This document shows, piece by piece, positions 60,929-64,000 of a stretch of 64,000 nucleotides of DNA. Where the stretch lies: assembly GCA_950097015.1 (NCBI GenBank), contig CATNEN010000014.1, positions 806,001-870,000 of the forward strand, written 5' to 3'. The notes beneath the pieces were generated by a model. It was not told where the DNA came from. It made no database searches and saw nothing but the letters and a program-made list of their open reading frames with translations. Origin of the DNA: Macrostomum hystrix (taxonomy: Eukaryota > Platyhelminthes > Macrostomidae). The position numbers and the translations under genes are program-made. Within the stretch, counting starts at the first letter, position 1; every line of letters starts with the position of its first letter.

Positions 60929-63906
60929 CTAGTAGACGGTGACTGCGGCGGCTGCCAAGCTGGCCAGGCTTACCAGGATGGCGGCGGAAACTCCGCCAGT
61001 TCTCTGGCCGTCACTAAACGGTCCGGGCGGACCGCTGTCGATGCTGCCACCGTTGCCGGCCAACTGGCAGTCGGGCGGGGCGAATCCTGGCGGACAGTGG
61101 CAGTGGCCGCGCGAGTTCACGGTGCCACCGTTTTGGCAGGTGACATTGCCAGCCACAGCGGCTCGGTTACGAATCTCCGAGGCGGATTGGCAAGTTCTGT
61201 TGAAGCACATTTGCTCGCCGTTACGGTTTCCGCAACGCGCACCGTCTGGCACTCGATCGGGCGGCCCGGGTACCCGCGGATGGTAGCCGCAAATGGCAAT
61301 GCCGCAAGTTTCTGGACCTGTCCCGGTTATATCCGGAATGCAGTTCTCCAAATTCTCAATCGGGTGCACAAAGGTGCCGCACGTTACCATATCACATTCC
61401 TTGCTTTTTTTCGGGCACCAGGAACTCTGCAAGCAGTGGAGAAGTGTGATGTGTTACTAAAAAGTGAACTAGACAGCGAATCGGAATCGCTCAGGAAGAG
61501 ACACAATAAATAGTGAGGTGAGCTTGACGGCTGACTTAAAAGGCAGTCAATATCGTTTTGCAGGAAAATAAGCAATTCAATCAAAGTGAATAAAAAGGGT
61601 TAGTAGTTTTAAGAGCTTCCGAGAATGAGGGAATTCCTCTGACTCACGGCATCCCGTGCCGTCGGTCCCCAGAGTAACTGACACTGAGTCTGGGCGGAGC
61701 CGCACAGACCGTTGGCGCAGAAGTTGCTGCCGCACGGTGTCCCGTCTCTGGCAGCGAAATCGGCAGGGCAGGTTGAGTCGACGCCGTTACAGAATTCCGG
61801 CAGGTCGCATTGTCCTTTGGCGGCGCGGCAAACGGTGCCAGTCGGGCGCGGCTGACAGACCGTCAAGTCGCAGCAGCGCCCTGCGGCGCAGGCAGCGGAT
61901 TCGGCCAGCTTGCAGGAGGTGGCGTTGCAACAGTCGTTGCCTCTGTGAAACGATTGGTCAGCAGATAACTAACGACTTGTTTGCTACCTCTGACACAAAG
62001 CTCGAGACTTTGGATCTTGTTAGTTACGAAATAGATGAAAGAGTTGTAGAAAAAAGAATCGATATTGCACGAAATTCACTTGGCACCGCCGAAGCTATTG
62101 CGCAGCGCTTCCAAATCATGTGTACAGCTGTTCAGTCCGTGGACTGAGTGCTTCCACTCCTACCGAAATTTCCACGCCAGCAGATGCTGCTAGTCAATTT
62201 ACAGCTGGGTGAAATGACGCAATGAGGGAATTGATTTAAGCGTCTGGCTCAGAGACACAGGTTATTTTCTTCGGGCTGCGATTCGAACTCCCGAACTACT
62301 CACACGGAGTTGCCTTTCAATGTGCAGCAGTCACTTTTTGTAGGCACTCGTTTTTTAAAACACACACGACACGCAAAACTCCTAAAATAGCTCGTAGGAA
62401 GAATTGGCAGAGCACAAAATGAACAATTGCAAGAGGGCTGCGGGCAATGGCACATCATTTGGCGACACCAGACCTGCAGCCAGCGAGGAGACAATTCGGC
62501 CCATTTCGCTGACTCCTGAGCACACCTACTCACACAGGTGTGTACATCTGCAATCAATTTCTCATCATCAGGCAGTGTACACTGTCACTGTGCCTTGGAG
62601 GTTGGCCCCCAAAGGCGCAAATTGCACTACAAGCCCCAAGCCTAATCTCCGCGGCTGCGGCCCAAATGAATGAGGCCTCACCATGGAATCGAGCTCAGGG
62701 AGCTTGGTGCGAGAGGCAAGCGCTTTAGACCGCTCTGCCACTCACTCACCCCGCAAGTGGGATTCTACAACGTAATTAATAGGTGAAAGTAATTCTAACC
62801 TGAGTTGTTCGGCAGCCAAGTGAAAAGTGAAGAATCCCAAGATTGGGTCAGATTCAAGAAGTCAAATCCCAGTTGACTGAGTACCCTGACCTACTCATCC
62901 CCTAGAACGCCACGACAACCGGCCTCGCCGCCGCAGTCGCAGTCCTCGCCGTCTTCCAGAAGGCCGTTGCCGCAGACCGCTGTTGGCCAATCCCAGGCTA
63001 CTGGCAGGCGAAGCCCGCCCGGATAGTCAGCCTCTGGTCTCGGCCACAGCAGGCAGTGACGGACGCCGGAATCCAGGAAGTTCTTCAGGGCTTTCTTTGA
63101 GCATTCCGACCAGCCGATGTTGTGCCACTTGGTGCGATTCAGCGTTTTGGTGTCCATCATGCAGGCCTCATTGGAGTCGTGACACCAGCAGTGGTGGTCT
63201 TGGTATTTGTTATCGTAGTCGACGCCAAGGTTGTATGCCAGGTTCCGTGTCATTATCACCCCGGTGGTGTCGAAGTCGCTGGACGAATGAGACTGGCGTG
63301 GGCAGTCGGAGATATTCGTAATATATTCAATAATTTTATGTGAACCCAGTTTTGGGAGACTGAAAAACCAAGATTAGGGAGGCTGGGGAACCAGGATTTA
63401 GGAGCCTGCGGAATAGAGATTAGAGAGACTGGGAACAGAGATTAGGGAGACTCAGGAACAGAGATTAGGAAGACTGGGAACAGAGATTAGGGAGACTGGG
63501 AACAGAGATTAGGGAGACTGGGAACAGAGATTATGGAGGCTAGGAACAGAGATTAGGGAGACTGGGAACAGAGATTAGGGAGGCTGGGAACAGAGATTAG
63601 GGAGACTGGGAACAGAGAGAAGGGAAACTGCGGAACAGAGATTAGGGAGACTGCGGAACCCAGTATAGGGAGGCTGGTGGGATAGATTTTGGGGAGGCTG
63701 TGGGATAAAGAATTGGGAGACTGGAGATCCAGCGAGGAATTGAAAGAGAGGGTACTGGTCTCCTAATGCATTCTAATATAGGGATCAGTGTCCTCTGCTC
63801 GAAGCCAGTTTGCTAGTTACTTACGACGCTAAAACCAAAGCAATCTTGAATGTTGCACATGCTTTTATTATAGGCTGCGCCTGTCATGTCGTCGAAATTT
63901 CTGGCT
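60929..63906 (-). CDS. ADAM-like gene, copy 3 (3' part; 5' end beyond window)
   Basis: Four exons inside the window: 63906-63825, 63292-62895, 61942-61648, 61426-60929, matching exons 9-12 of the other copies in length (82, 398, 295, 498 bp) and phase. The zinc helix reads RNLAYNLGVDYD, so it is again a predicted pseudoprotease. The disintegrin, cysteine-rich and EGF-like parts and the hydrophobic C-terminus are nearly identical to copies 1 and 2. Exon 9 is strongly diverged but keeps its cysteine pair. Upstream exons lie past base 64000. Confidence 0.85.
62100..62757 (-). repeat. tRNA-derived SINE block in ADAM copy 3 intron
   Basis: Same block as 13540-14182, in the same intron, with a more complete head (tggcagagcggtctaaagcg on minus at about 62742-62723). 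Confidence 0.65.
63350..63690. repeat. 22-bp intron minisatellite (copy 3)
   Basis: About 14 units of the ctgggaacagagattagggaga family. Confidence 0.9.
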
Positions 63907-64000
63907 CTGAAGTTTGAGTTGATGAAGGTTTTTCTATAATTTCTGGCTCTGAAGTTTGAGTTGATGAAGGTTTTTCTATAATTTCTGGCTCTGAAGTTTG
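63896..64000. repeat. 42-bp tandem repeat of a splice acceptor region
   Basis: tttctggctctgaagtttga plus gttgatgaaggtttttctataa repeats at least 2.5 times and runs off the window. Each unit carries a minus-strand aaacttcag acceptor and the first bases of exon 9. Confidence 0.8.

Overview
This is invertebrate animal nuclear DNA: it has a multi-exon ADAM-family gene with GT-AG introns, Helitron, P, hAT, Polinton/Maverick, Ty3/gypsy and LINE elements, tRNA-derived SINE-like repeats and long minisatellites. A flatworm or other lophotrochozoan would fit, but nothing I can read fixes the species. There is no sign of a bacterial or plasmid replicon.

The host content is a tandem array of three ADAM-like genes on the minus strand, with stop codons at 12360, 32235 and 60929. 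For copies 1 and 2 I could build complete 12-exon models whose exon phases all agree (736 and 752 codons before the stop). Copy 3 runs off the right edge after its last four exons. All three lack the zinc-binding histidines and catalytic glutamate of the metalloprotease helix, so they are predicted pseudoproteases, and they end in a GPI-anchor-like tail. Most introns carry their own minisatellite with a private unit length (14, 19, 20, 22 or 32 bp).

Left to right: 0-3.2 kb has weak candidate exons and degenerate repeats. 3.2-6.3 kb is a 17-bp G-rich minisatellite in a roughly 1-kb higher-order repeat. 6.4-12.2 kb is a pile of transposons, including two complete Helitrons of different families. 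12.4-25.9 kb is ADAM copy 1, with two head-to-tail Helitrons in one intron; one of these holds a hAT miniature element and a solo LTR. 26-32.2 kb is spacer with a Polinton remnant (a pX-like ORF and a decayed integrase) split by a P-type element, then a 1.7-kb long-inverted-repeat element encoding a PC4-like protein. 32.2-38.8 kb is ADAM copy 2. 39.5-51.4 kb is a decayed Polinton (protease and DNA polymerase B) broken by a Ty3/gypsy element that is itself broken by a second, younger Ty3/gypsy element. 51.4-55.4 kb is a decayed LINE. 55.7-58.7 kb is a 12-bp satellite. 58.7-60.4 kb is a second copy of the P-in-Polinton block. 60.9-64 kb is ADAM copy 3.

Because the ADAM locus and its flanks are repeated, several insertions can be compared with an unoccupied paralogous site in the same window: two Helitrons, the PC4-encoding element, a SINE block and the intron Helitron pair. 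The least familiar item is the 1,685-bp element at 30329-32013. It has long terminal inverted repeats, a 6-bp target duplication, AG/CT termini, a CCAAT/TATA promoter and a PC4-like single-stranded-DNA-binding ORF, but no transposase.
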